A stretch of 13,024 nt of DNA from the NCBI GenBank assembly GCA_019894655.1, contig JAGXNZ010000083.1, positions 1-13,024 on the forward strand, written 5' to 3'. Shown in pieces: positions 1 to 7,103 of this stretch. The position numbers were made by a program, and so were the translations under genes. Below the pieces are notes generated by a model. It had not been told where the DNA came from. It ran no database searches and saw nothing but the letters and a program-made list of their open reading frames with translations. The DNA comes from Promethearchaeota archaeon. Lineage in GTDB: Archaea; Asgardarchaeota; Lokiarchaeia; Sigynarchaeales; SOKP01. How positions within the stretch are numbered: position 1 is the first letter of the stretch; every line of letters starts with the position of its first letter.

Positions 1-68
1 CTTGTAGTATAGTGGTAATATGCTGGCTTCCCAAGCCAGTGTCCCGGGTTCAATTCCCGGCAGGCGCA
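1..68 (+). tRNA. tRNA-Gly (anticodon CCC), 5' end cut by window edge
   Basis: The cloverleaf folds by eye. The D stem is 7-10 with 18-21. The anticodon stem 23-27 with 35-39 closes a 7-base loop, with anticodon CCC at 30-32 (reads GGG, Gly). The T stem is 44-48 with 56-60 and holds loop TTCAATT. The 3' acceptor strand 61-67 is followed by discriminator A68. The 5' acceptor strand has only four of seven bases (1-4), so the gene should begin three bases before the window, probably with GCG to pair with the 3' CGC. No CCA is encoded. A T tract follows directly. The gene is convergent with the EF-2-like gene, with 16 bases between them. Confidence 0.93.
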
Positions 69-78
69 TTTATTTTTT
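69..78 (+). terminator. T-tract terminator of tRNA-Gly
   Basis: The tract TTTATTTTTT follows the discriminator base directly. T-rich tracts without a needed hairpin are the usual archaeal termination signal. It sits in the 16-base gap before the stop codon of the opposing EF-2-like gene, so transcription from the tRNA probably ends before reading antisense into that gene. Confidence 0.6.
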
Positions 79-84
79 AGTTCA

Positions 85-2274
85 CTACCATGAAAGTCCT
101 TTACTAAATCTTAAATCGCTAATTATTTTATTTGCTTCATGGCTAGGAACTTCCATGAATGAGTGAAATTCATTCTGCCAGAAAGATTTACCTGATGTGC
201 TAGATCGGATATTTTCAGCAAATTTTATTGAGTTTCTTACTGGTATGAGAATTTCTATTACCGCTTGATAATCCTTTTCTTGGTTAACATTCATAATTTT
301 TGCGGAATACTTCGAAAGCAACGATAGCGTGTTTTTTATATAACCAGGAGGCAATTGAATAATTGTATGATAAATAGGTTCGAGTAGGATAAGATCAGCT
401 TCGCTAAAAGCTTTTTTAATAGCATCGTAGAACAATGTGGATAATTCCGTAAAAGCATTTTCTTCGTTAAGTTCAGTGATGGTTAATTCTTTAATTTTAA
501 CTTTAATTCCAGTAATTTTTTCGCCACATAAAAATCCAGTTGTAAGAATCTTACCAACAATTTCTTCAACAATTTCTCTATAAATGGGGGCAATATCCTC
601 ATCCATTTTATAAAATAACAGGTTACCATTTTCAAAATACCTCCAGAAGGATTGTATTTCCTCTAAAGTTAATTCTGTATGTTCCTCAAATAGTTCTTTC
701 AATCTCACCTTAGGTCTAATTGTTGCTAAATCATGAGTTCGTAAAAATCTTGAAGTTTTATCAGTTATTCTTTCAATTTTGAGTTGCATAGAACTCCTGT
801 TATTTTGCGATTTTACAGTGACAAAGGAAGAATTATACCTACAAGATTCTTTGAATACTGCACGTGGTTCTGAAATGGAAACTTTTATACCTCGTTTTTC
901 TATTTCGTTTGCCGTGATCTCAAGATGTAGAGGACCAACCCCCGAAAGCAAGAATTCGCCGTTGTCCTCGTTAATTTCAAAATGAAGGTTTGGGTCTTCG
1001 ATTAATAAGTTTTCAATCAATTCTTTCATTTTATCTAACTCTCGTAAATATTCGGGTTCGATTGAAACTGTGACAACGGGTGTAGAGACATATTTAACAT
1101 CTTCAAAGGGTATCATTTTACTAGCAAATTCGGTGTCTATTATCGTCTCACCACTCTGTATCCGTTTCAATCCTTCAATTGCTACAATGTTTCCAACCGG
1201 TATTTGTTCAACTTGTTCTCTTCTCTGTCCCATAAATATAGCAGTTCTTCGAATAGTATCATAATTATTTTCCCTCAATAAGAATACTTCTTCTTTCATA
1301 GAACACATTCCAGAAAAAATCCTTCCAGTTCCTACTAAACTGTGTTTATCTGCTTGTACTTTACTCAAGCAGATTATTAGAGGGCCCTCAGGATCGCAGT
1401 TGATCATTGCTTTTCCTATCTCTGAACTTAAATCACCGCCCCATATTTTACCAATTCTATATATTTGTGCCTCTTTAGGATTGGGGAGATGATCAACCAC
1501 CATTTCTAGAATTGCGTTGTAAACCGGAAAATAAACCGCTAAATCCGCATAACTTTCTTTATTGTAAGTCTCTTTTTGATATCGCGATCTAATATCTGAA
1601 AACTTTAGTTTATTGCTCTCTAAAAGATTTAACGTAAAACCCCATTTGTGGAGAGCTGAACCGAATGCAACATTTCCATCTGCAGGAGATACTTGCCACT
1701 CTGTTTTAAATGGTTTATCCGCGTACCTTTTAACAAGCATATTAAAATTTTTAATGATACGAGTATACTTCTTTCTTATTTGATCATCTGTTAACTTTAA
1801 TTCCCTGATGAGACGGTCTACTTTATTGATGTAGAGCACTGGTTTTACACCTTCTTGAAGAGCTTGCTTAATTACAGTCTCAGATTGAGTAATTATCTCT
1901 TCTACAGCATCAACAACCACTACTACTCCATCGATTAATCTTAAAGCTCGAGTCACTTTCCCACTAAAATCTAAGTGACCAGGTGTATCAACAAGATTTA
2001 TTAGAAAAGGATCGTGGGCTTCAAGTGATTTCTCATAATATAAAGAGATATTCGTAGATTTCATCGTTATACCACGCTTTTGTTCTTCCTCTAAATAATC
2101 CAAAGCGCGCGCTTCACCAGCCAAATCCGGCGATAATAATCCAGCTTCACTCAAAAGAGAATCTGAAAGTGTAGTTTTCCCATGATCAATATGCCCAACT
2201 AAGCCGATGTTTCTAATGGACGTTGTTTTTTCCATCATTTTCAGGATTTCTGAAATCTCCTTTCTACGAGGCAT
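85..2274 (-). CDS. EF-2 paralogue (translational GTPase) lacking the diphthamide site
   Basis: This 729-residue protein has the length and full domain order of archaeal elongation factor 2, the ribosomal translocase GTPase. The GTPase motifs are intact: P loop GHIDHGKT at 27-34, a switch I stretch around 62-72 (EEEQKRGITM), DTPGH at 96-100 and NKVD at 150-153. Domain V carries the typical ATSG-type stretch in variant form (SSTSGKSFW). The N-terminus (MPRRKEISEILKMMEKTT) matches the usual aEF-2 start, which supports this ATG. The odd part is domain IV. Where aEF-2 has an HRG motif with the diphthamide histidine, this protein has NEENAF near residues 603-608, and by ungapped alignment from memory the histidine position is Glu605. 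The other domain IV tip loops also differ (SQNNRSS in place of the SPNKHNR type; no GFQWA-like loop). It is therefore best read as the second, diphthamide-free EF-2 type known from some archaea, probably beside a canonical EF-2 elsewhere in the genome. Whether it translocates ribosomes is unknown. Confidence 0.93.
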   Translation of the reverse strand: MPRRKEISEILKMMEKTTSIRNIGLVGHIDHGKTTLSDSLLSEAGLLSPDLAGEARALDYLEEEQKRGITMKSTNISLYYEKSLEAHDPFLINLVDTPGHLDFSGKVTRALRLIDGVVVVVDAVEEIITQSETVIKQALQEGVKPVLYINKVDRLIRELKLTDDQIRKKYTRIIKNFNMLVKRYADKPFKTEWQVSPADGNVAFGSALHKWGFTLNLLESNKLKFSDIRSRYQKETYNKESYADLAVYFPVYNAILEMVVDHLPNPKEAQIYRIGKIWGGDLSSEIGKAMINCDPEGPLIICLSKVQADKHSLVGTGRIFSGMCSMKEEVFLLRENNYDTIRRTAIFMGQRREQVEQIPVGNIVAIEGLKRIQSGETIIDTEFASKMIPFEDVKYVSTPVVTVSIEPEYLRELDKMKELIENLLIEDPNLHFEINEDNGEFLLSGVGPLHLEITANEIEKRGIKVSISEPRAVFKESCRYNSSFVTVKSQNNRSSMQLKIERITDKTSRFLRTHDLATIRPKVRLKELFEEHTELTLEEIQSFWRYFENGNLLFYKMDEDIAPIYREIVEEIVGKILTTGFLCGEKITGIKVKIKELTITELNEENAFTELSTLFYDAIKKAFSEADLILLEPIYHTIIQLPPGYIKNTLSLLSKYSAKIMNVNQEKDYQAVIEILIPVRNSIKFAENIRSSTSGKSFWQNEFHSFMEVPSHEANKIISDLRFSKGLSW

Positions 2275-2364
2275 ACTTACTTTACTCTCTAAATAATTAT
2301 TAATCTATAATATTTACCGTGATCGATTTGATTAAAATTTTAGCATTATTTAACGAAATGAGGA

Positions 2365-2463
2365 GCGGGAAAAGACTTCTCATAACTCAAGATCTAGATC
2401 ATTAAGTATAGCAACCGCCATACTTTCAGTTGGGTCAGAGTTTTCAACGAAATCTTTTCCCGC
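2365..2463. repeat. 11-base perfect inverted repeat flanking a 77-base spacer
   Basis: GCGGGAAAAGA at 2365-2375 is the exact reverse complement of TCTTTTCCCGC at 2453-2463. The arms are GC-richer than their surroundings. They lie downstream of purN: one arm is inside the small overlapping reading frame and the other just past its stop codon. In a minus-strand transcript this would form a large hairpin enclosing most of that frame. No T tract follows, so a simple terminator is not obvious. It could be an RNA structure at the purN 3' end or a binding site. Confidence 0.45.
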
Positions 2464-2484
2464 ATGATTATTGGGATTGATCAT
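2380..2484 (-). CDS. 34-residue hypothetical small protein overlapping the purN stop
   Basis: The ATG at 2484-2482 overlaps the purN TGA in an ATGA arrangement, the classic signature of translational coupling. A GGAG lies 10 bases before it inside the purN 3' end and could serve as ribosome binding site. The peptide runs from MINPNNHAGK to ILNDLDLEL and is acidic, without membrane segment or cysteine motif; I do not recognise it. Support is positional only: a 35-codon open frame can arise by chance, and an inverted repeat overlaps it, so the stretch may instead be an RNA structure. Confidence 0.35.
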   Translation of the reverse strand: MINPNNHAGKDFVENSDPTESMAVAILNDLDLEL

Positions 2485-3116
2485 AGTTCATAATCTCCAT
2501 CTATTATAACAAGCCTCCCATTTATATGCAATCTTTTATCATAAAACAACTCAATCGCTTTTGGGAAAATTTTATGTTCCCATTCTAAAATTCTTGCACC
2601 TAAAGTATCTTCGGTATCAGTATCATAAACAGGAACGCATTTTTGGATAATGATTGGACCATGATCTGATTGACCATCAACGAAATGAACAGTACATCCT
2701 GAAACTTTTACTCCATAATCTAACACATCTCTATGAGCGTGCATCCCTTTAAATGAAGGTAATAGGGCGGGATGAATATTCATAACATTACCATTAAAGG
2801 CTTCAATAAACACACCGCTTACTAATCTCATGTAGCCTAGCAAAACGATCAATTCACAATTATGCTTCTGAAACACCTCTATCATTTTTTTGTCATATTC
2901 TTCCCTTGGAAGATGATTATACTTATCAGACTTAATTAGTTCATAGGGAATGTTATGATTCTTTGCTCGCTCTATACAAAATGCACCCGCTTTGTTGCAT
3001 ATAAGAATTTCCACTCTTGCTTTATTTTTTAAAATTCCATTTTTACAGGCTTTAATAATAGCTTCTAAATTAGAACCCGAACCACTAGCGATTGCGCCTA
3101 TTTTCAAAACTGCCAT
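2481..3116 (-). CDS. purN: Phosphoribosylglycinamide formyltransferase PurN
   Basis: This is the folate-dependent GAR transformylase, which transfers a formyl group from 10-formyl-tetrahydrofolate to glycinamide ribonucleotide in the third step of purine synthesis, in the cytosol. The 211 residues match the family length. The N-terminal nucleotide-binding start IGAIASGSGSNLEAI (6-20) is the family's glycine-rich substrate loop. The catalytic triad is visible: Asn113 and His115 in MNIHPALLPSFKG and Asp151 in SDHGPI. The hydrophobic ELIVLLGYMRL segment at 88-98 lies in the usual place. A GAGG about 13 bases before the ATG may help initiation. Its stop overlaps a small reading frame. No other purine genes are in the window. 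The function is confident; whether this lineage uses tetrahydrofolate or a pterin analogue cannot be told from here. Confidence 0.95.
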   Translation of the reverse strand: MAVLKIGAIASGSGSNLEAIIKACKNGILKNKARVEILICNKAGAFCIERAKNHNIPYELIKSDKYNHLPREEYDKKMIEVFQKHNCELIVLLGYMRLVSGVFIEAFNGNVMNIHPALLPSFKGMHAHRDVLDYGVKVSGCTVHFVDGQSDHGPIIIQKCVPVYDTDTEDTLGARILEWEHKIFPKAIELFYDKRLHINGRLVIIDGDYEL

Positions 3117-3473
3117 AAATTTTTCTAATCCTCTTTATTCAAAAAGGTTTACATTTGAATAAATAGAAGGGTAATTTAACACCTTCTATAATGAAAATGT
3201 TTTTATTTGATTAATTTATATAATATATAGAAATTAGAATTAATTCATTATTAAATTTAATCTCTGGTATTTGTATTAACATCTAAGAATTATTCTATTT
3301 GTTCAAAAATATTATTTAATGAATAAACATAACTGCATATATCATTTTAAAGGAGTTTGTAATTAAGTTAATTCAATCTAACAAATATCAAATAATTCTA
3401 AATTAAATCAAAATTCATTAGCTTTTACGTTTTAAAATCAATAAATAGAATTATATTAAAGAATTGAATATAT
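3117..3473. promoter_or_regulatory. Divergent AT-rich intergenic region (purN / aCPSF1)
   Basis: These 357 bases separate the divergently transcribed purN and aCPSF1 genes, and no protein or RNA gene is visible. The stretch is very AT-rich, so TATA-like words are common and few can be trusted. For aCPSF1, TTTTAAAAT at about 3430-3438 is placed to give a short leader. For purN, the AT-rich word near 3156-3169 (reverse strand CTATTTATTC) is a possible box. AATTCATTA occurs twice (3242, 3412), which is not remarkable at this composition. The gap is long for this window, so a regulated or long-leader promoter for aCPSF1 is possible. Confidence 0.4.
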
Positions 3474-5384
3474 ATGAGTTTCGAAGGAGAATTAGAAAGA
3501 ATTAAAGAACAGATTATTCAATATCTTCCTCCTGAAATAAAAGTAAAAAAAATCGAATTTGAGGGCCCTGAAATAGCTGTTTACTCAGAGAATTCAAATT
3601 TTGATATAATTGAGAGCTCCGATGTTCTGAAGGATCTAGCTAAATCTATGCGAAAAAGAGTAGTTTTTCGATGGAATGTAGAAGAACGCAAAGATCCCTC
3701 TGAGACTGAAGAATACATTAGAAATTTGATTAGTGAGGATGCAGAAATTTCATCCATTGAATTTGATCATACTCGTGGTGAAGTCATTATTGAATCGGGA
3801 AAACCCGGATTAGTTATTGGCAAGAAAGGTGTAAATTTAAAAGAAATTAGAATGAATACTTTCTGGCAACCAAAAACCATCCGAACTCCTCCTCTTGCCT
3901 CAAGAACTATTAGTTTAATTAGACAAATGCTTTCCAAAGAACGACAAAATCAAAAAGATATACTCCTAAATATTGGAAAACGAATCCACAGACCTACGCT
4001 ATTCAAGGAATTGGATATAAGACTAACTGCGTTAGGCGGATTTAGAGAAGTCGGAAGATCTTGTATCTTAATGCAAACTAGGGATAGCAATGTTCTCTTA
4101 GATGTTGGTTTGAATGTGGGCAATAAAAACGATCAATTTCCTAATTTTGATATCCCCGAATTCTCACTAAGAGATTTAGATGCTATTATTATTTCCCATG
4201 CTCATTTAGATCACAGTGGTATGGTTCCATACCTATATAAATATGGATACAGAGGTCCAATCTATTGTACTCTTCCAACTCGCAACCTGTCAACGATGTT
4301 ACAATTGGATTTCGTCCAGATTTGTGAAAAAGAGGGAATTCCAATGCCATATTCGAAGGGAGATGTGAAAAGCGCCGTACTCCATACTATACCTCTTTCA
4401 TGGGGAAAAGTCACTGATATTGCTCCCGATATAAAATTAACGCTTCATAATTCTGGACATATATTAGGATCATCGTTAGTTCACCTCCACTTTGGAAAAG
4501 GAGGTTATAATTTCGTATATACTGGTGATATGAAGTATCAAAAGACTCGGTTGCTCGAAAAAGCCGCTGTAAAATTTCCCCGCGTGGAAAGTTTACTTAT
4601 CGAGTCAACATATGGCGGACCGCAAGACAGGATTCCCAGCAGACAGGATTCCGAACACGAACTTAGACAAATTTTAAATTCAACGTTTAAACGAGGCGGC
4701 AAGGTGCTTATTCCTGTGTTAGCGGTAGGAAGGGCACAAGAGCTAATAATTGTATTAGAAGAGTTCATATCGAAGGGTATCATCGATCAAGTTCCCATCT
4801 TTATAGACGGTCTAATCTCCGAAGCAACAGCAATACACACTGCAAATCCTGATTTTCTTAGCTTAGATTTAAGAGAGAAGATATTACACCAGGGTAAAAA
4901 TCCATTTCTTAGCGATTATTTCACTACTGTCTCATCTCGAGATGAAAGGAACGATGTTATAATGGGTGAACCTTGTGTAATTTTAGCAACAAGCGGTATG
5001 TTAATTGGAGGCCCATCAGTGCAATATTTAAAAGCCTTAGCAGAAGACAAGAACAATTCTCTAATATTCGTATCTTATCAAGTGAACGGGACTTTGGGCT
5101 CGAGAATACAGCGTGGTTTCCGCGAAATTCAATACACGAACGCCAAAGGGAGAACCCAACTAGTACGACTTAACCTGAACGTGTTTACACTTGAGGGATT
5201 TTCCGGCCACTCATCGCGCAGTCAAATATCTCAATTTCTACGCAGAATTCAACCAAAACCAAAATTAATCATAACGAACCACGGCGAAGAAAGCAAATGT
5301 GTGAGTTTATCAACTATGATTCACAAAAAGCTAAGAAAAGCAACTAAAAGTCCCAAGAATAGAGAAACAATACTCTTAAAATAA
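3474..5384 (+). CDS. aCPSF1 / FttA: KH-domain beta-CASP ribonuclease
   Basis: This 636-residue protein is an archaeal homologue of the cleavage and polyadenylation factor CPSF73. The family acts as endo/5'-3' exoribonuclease and as a general 3'-end and transcription termination factor. The layout is typical: two N-terminal KH-like modules (about 1-150) with the GLVIGKKG loop at 112-119, then the metallo-beta-lactamase core interrupted by the beta-CASP insert. Zinc-site motifs are present: HAHLDH at 242-247, the SGH motif ending at His329, Asp352 in TGDM, and the C-terminal His603 in NHGEES. Beta-CASP motifs include Glu377 (ESTYGG) and the His579 region (FSGHSS). No catalytic residue appears missing. 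The gene stands alone on its strand behind a long AT-rich leader. It is a conserved single-copy archaeal gene and probably essential; the name is certain at family level. Confidence 0.96.
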   Translation: MSFEGELERIKEQIIQYLPPEIKVKKIEFEGPEIAVYSENSNFDIIESSDVLKDLAKSMRKRVVFRWNVEERKDPSETEEYIRNLISEDAEISSIEFDHTRGEVIIESGKPGLVIGKKGVNLKEIRMNTFWQPKTIRTPPLASRTISLIRQMLSKERQNQKDILLNIGKRIHRPTLFKELDIRLTALGGFREVGRSCILMQTRDSNVLLDVGLNVGNKNDQFPNFDIPEFSLRDLDAIIISHAHLDHSGMVPYLYKYGYRGPIYCTLPTRNLSTMLQLDFVQICEKEGIPMPYSKGDVKSAVLHTIPLSWGKVTDIAPDIKLTLHNSGHILGSSLVHLHFGKGGYNFVYTGDMKYQKTRLLEKAAVKFPRVESLLIESTYGGPQDRIPSRQDSEHELRQILNSTFKRGGKVLIPVLAVGRAQELIIVLEEFISKGIIDQVPIFIDGLISEATAIHTANPDFLSLDLREKILHQGKNPFLSDYFTTVSSRDERNDVIMGEPCVILATSGMLIGGPSVQYLKALAEDKNNSLIFVSYQVNGTLGSRIQRGFREIQYTNAKGRTQLVRLNLNVFTLEGFSGHSSRSQISQFLRRIQPKPKLIITNHGEESKCVSLSTMIHKKLRKATKSPKNRETILLK

Positions 5385-5396
5385 GAGCTAATAAAT

Positions 5397-5410
5397 TCTT
5401 TTTTAATAAT
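5397..5410 (+). terminator. T-rich end after aCPSF1
   Basis: TTCTTTTTTAAT begins about 12 bases after the aCPSF1 stop. It is a plausible archaeal T-tract terminator with no hairpin before it. In AT-rich DNA such tracts are frequent, so this is tentative. Confidence 0.35.
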
Positions 5411-5471
5411 ATATTTAATCGTTATAAACTCGTGAAAAATTCACGTAGAATCACTCAAAATTGTATTTTTA

Positions 5472-5483
5472 GAAAAATATAAG
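5472..5483 (+). promoter_or_regulatory. Possible BRE/TATA box for the SRPBCC gene
   Basis: GAAAAATATAAG has the purine-rich BRE-like start and TATA core expected of archaeal promoters. It lies about 45 bases before the ATG at 5524, implying a start near 5503 and a leader of roughly 20 bases. No clear ribosome binding site follows. Assignment is by eye only. Confidence 0.35.
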
Positions 5484-5523
5484 TATCCACTAAAGATAAA
5501 TAATATTCAAAAAAGTTGATTTT

Positions 5524-5958
5524 ATGCCGATAACCGAATTAAAAATGGAACTTGATTCGCCTGTAGAGAAAATTTACGAAATTCTTAGCGATACATTAGA
5601 TCTACCAAGGTGGAATATAGTTGTAACAGAATGTACAGAGCTTGAACCTAAAAAACACTTCCTGAAAACGAATGTGGGAGATGTGACAAACATTGAAATA
5701 GAAAAAATACCTCGTGAAAAAATGACATCCATTCAGGAGGGTTCCCCGATGCAAAAAATAGGATATATCTTCGAAGATAAAGGTGATTCTACTATTGTCA
5801 CATTATGGACTGAATTTGAATTGGAGGATCAAAGAAACATTATGGAAATAGCTGCAGACTTATTTTTAAAAAGTCTAAAAGTGTACGTTAATTATCTCAA
5901 AGATGGCGGAAACCCCGAAGAATATAAGAAGTCTTTTAGTAAAATTAAGAAAGCTTAA
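5524..5958 (+). CDS. SRPBCC-family (START-like) small protein
   Basis: A 144-residue soluble protein with the profile of the SRPBCC/polyketide-cyclase-like superfamily, whose members form a helix-grip fold with a deep hydrophobic ligand cavity. The start, ITELKMELDSPVEKIYEIL, followed by the Asp-Leu-Pro-Arg-Trp-Asn turn (residues 27-32), matches the first strand and helix of this fold (compare the usual 'apaevvwe.l.d...w..w'). A central antiparallel region (IGYIFEDKGDSTIVTLWTEF) and a long C-terminal helix from about residue 100 complete the pattern. There are no catalytic residues that define a reaction, so the ligand is unknown. It is a single-domain protein of normal length. It lies in a plus-strand run before the NapH-like gene, but a 152-base gap with a T tract makes a shared transcript unlikely. 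Confidence 0.8.
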   Translation: MPITELKMELDSPVEKIYEILSDTLDLPRWNIVVTECTELEPKKHFLKTNVGDVTNIEIEKIPREKMTSIQEGSPMQKIGYIFEDKGDSTIVTLWTEFELEDQRNIMEIAADLFLKSLKVYVNYLKDGGNPEEYKKSFSKIKKA

Positions 5959-5968
5959 TTGAATTTCC

Positions 5969-5986
5969 CCTAATTTTTTTAATTTT
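5969..5986 (+). terminator. T-rich end after the SRPBCC gene
   Basis: CCTAATTTTTTTAATTTT starts about 11 bases after the stop codon and contains seven consecutive T. It fits archaeal intrinsic termination and suggests that the next gene has its own promoter in the remaining ~120 bases. Confidence 0.4.
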
Positions 5987-6110
5987 TAATTAAAAGGAAA
6001 AAACTCTGATTGTTAGATATCCTTTTATAGAAAATAGAAAATCCATACATCTCATTTAGGAAGATCAATTTTTTTAACCAGCAATTATTTATTAATTTAA
6101 TATTGAATAC

Positions 6111-7061
6111 GTGATATCTTTGAGATTTAGAAGGCTAAAAATAAGGGAAAACGCGATTACACTTACACGAAGGATTATTCAGATTCTTGCTTTTTTAGTT
6201 GTCAATTATATAATTCTCGAGGCTATTTTACCAATTAATTTATTAAGTTTAGAAGGGCTTACTAAATTTTTACCTATTTTAAATTCACCAAGAAATCCCT
6301 TATCTAAAGGTGGAGGAATTTTAGAATATATCTTTTTTTCCATGGCAGAGGGAGTATTTCCTTTTTTCTTTATCGCAGTTTTATTATTGGTTTTACTCTT
6401 CTCGAATCGATTCTTTTGCGGCTGGATATGTCCTATAGGTTCGATTCAAGATGCCTGTGCTGCGATCCCTACTAAAAAAAGGAAATTTAAGATAAAAACA
6501 CATAAATCTCTGTTAAACATAAAATATGTATTCATAATTATTACTATTATCATTATCTTCCCTCTGGGGATTTTAAAAAACGCTAATGTTTTATTTTACA
6601 ACGATTTTAAAACCCAGTTAGGAATTTTCGCTCAGCAACCTATTGGTTTTTTCTCGCTTTCGGAATTCATCTTCGTTTTTTTCCCTTACTTAATCCAGAA
6701 TATCTTTCTTCCAGTACAATTTGGTGCTCTCGAATTTGGAGGTTACCTCGTCTTAATTTTTTACTCATTGATTATAGTATTATCAGTTTGGTATCCAAGA
6801 ATATACTGCAGGTATATATGCCCATTTGCAGCGGTTTCTTCTGCAGTTACGGATTATTCCTTTTTAAAACTAGCGCGTAACCCCGTTAAGTGTGTAGGGC
6901 GATCGGAATGCGGTATTTGTGAGGAAATTTGTCCGAAACAAATAAGGATATTAGATGAACCGTTTGATTTCTTTACTGGGGGTGGAGAATGTAATCTCTG
7001 TCTAGAATGCAAAGAAAAGTGTCCTTATGACGCAGTAAATATTAAATTTGGAAGTGTATGA
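6111..7061 (+). CDS. NapH/CcoG-like membrane polyferredoxin (4Fe-4S)
   Basis: This 316-residue integral membrane iron-sulfur protein belongs to the 4Fe-4S NapH/YccM-like group, which passes electrons across or along the membrane between quinone-type donors and redox partners. It has five likely membrane helices (about 18-41, 78-100, 134-155, 178-200, 208-230). Two CxxxCP motifs face the membrane boundary: C103-G-W-I-C107-P and C233-R-Y-I-C237-P. The C-terminal tail carries a two-cluster ferredoxin: C261, C267, C270, C274-P and then C294, C297, C300, C304-P. The first cluster has C-x5-C rather than C-x2-C spacing, a common variant. The start is GTG, chosen because the basic stretch RFRRLKIREN then precedes the first helix. 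No partner oxidoreductase is in the window, so donor and acceptor are unknown. The HD-domain gene follows after 42 bases and could be co-transcribed. Confidence 0.88.
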   Translation: MISLRFRRLKIRENAITLTRRIIQILAFLVVNYIILEAILPINLLSLEGLTKFLPILNSPRNPLSKGGGILEYIFFSMAEGVFPFFFIAVLLLVLLFSNRFFCGWICPIGSIQDACAAIPTKKRKFKIKTHKSLLNIKYVFIIITIIIIFPLGILKNANVLFYNDFKTQLGIFAQQPIGFFSLSEFIFVFFPYLIQNIFLPVQFGALEFGGYLVLIFYSLIIVLSVWYPRIYCRYICPFAAVSSAVTDYSFLKLARNPVKCVGRSECGICEEICPKQIRILDEPFDFFTGGGECNLCLECKEKCPYDAVNIKFGSV

Positions 7062-7103
7062 TCATTCTTCATTAATCCTAATAAAAGATAAGTGAGTTAA
7101 TAC

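Noticed and set aside
779..1264. Two plus-strand open frames of 60-70 codons inside the EF-2-like gene.
   Set aside because: They are antisense shadows of a strongly conserved coding region and resemble no protein family.
3117..3473. A possible small gene or CRISPR-like repeat in the AT-rich gap before aCPSF1.
   Set aside because: Only short low-complexity words recur (for example AATTCATTA twice), with no regular spacing and no convincing reading frame.
4538..5173. Open frames on both strands inside the aCPSF1 gene.
   Set aside because: They overlap the catalytic core of a confidently assigned gene and have no independent support.
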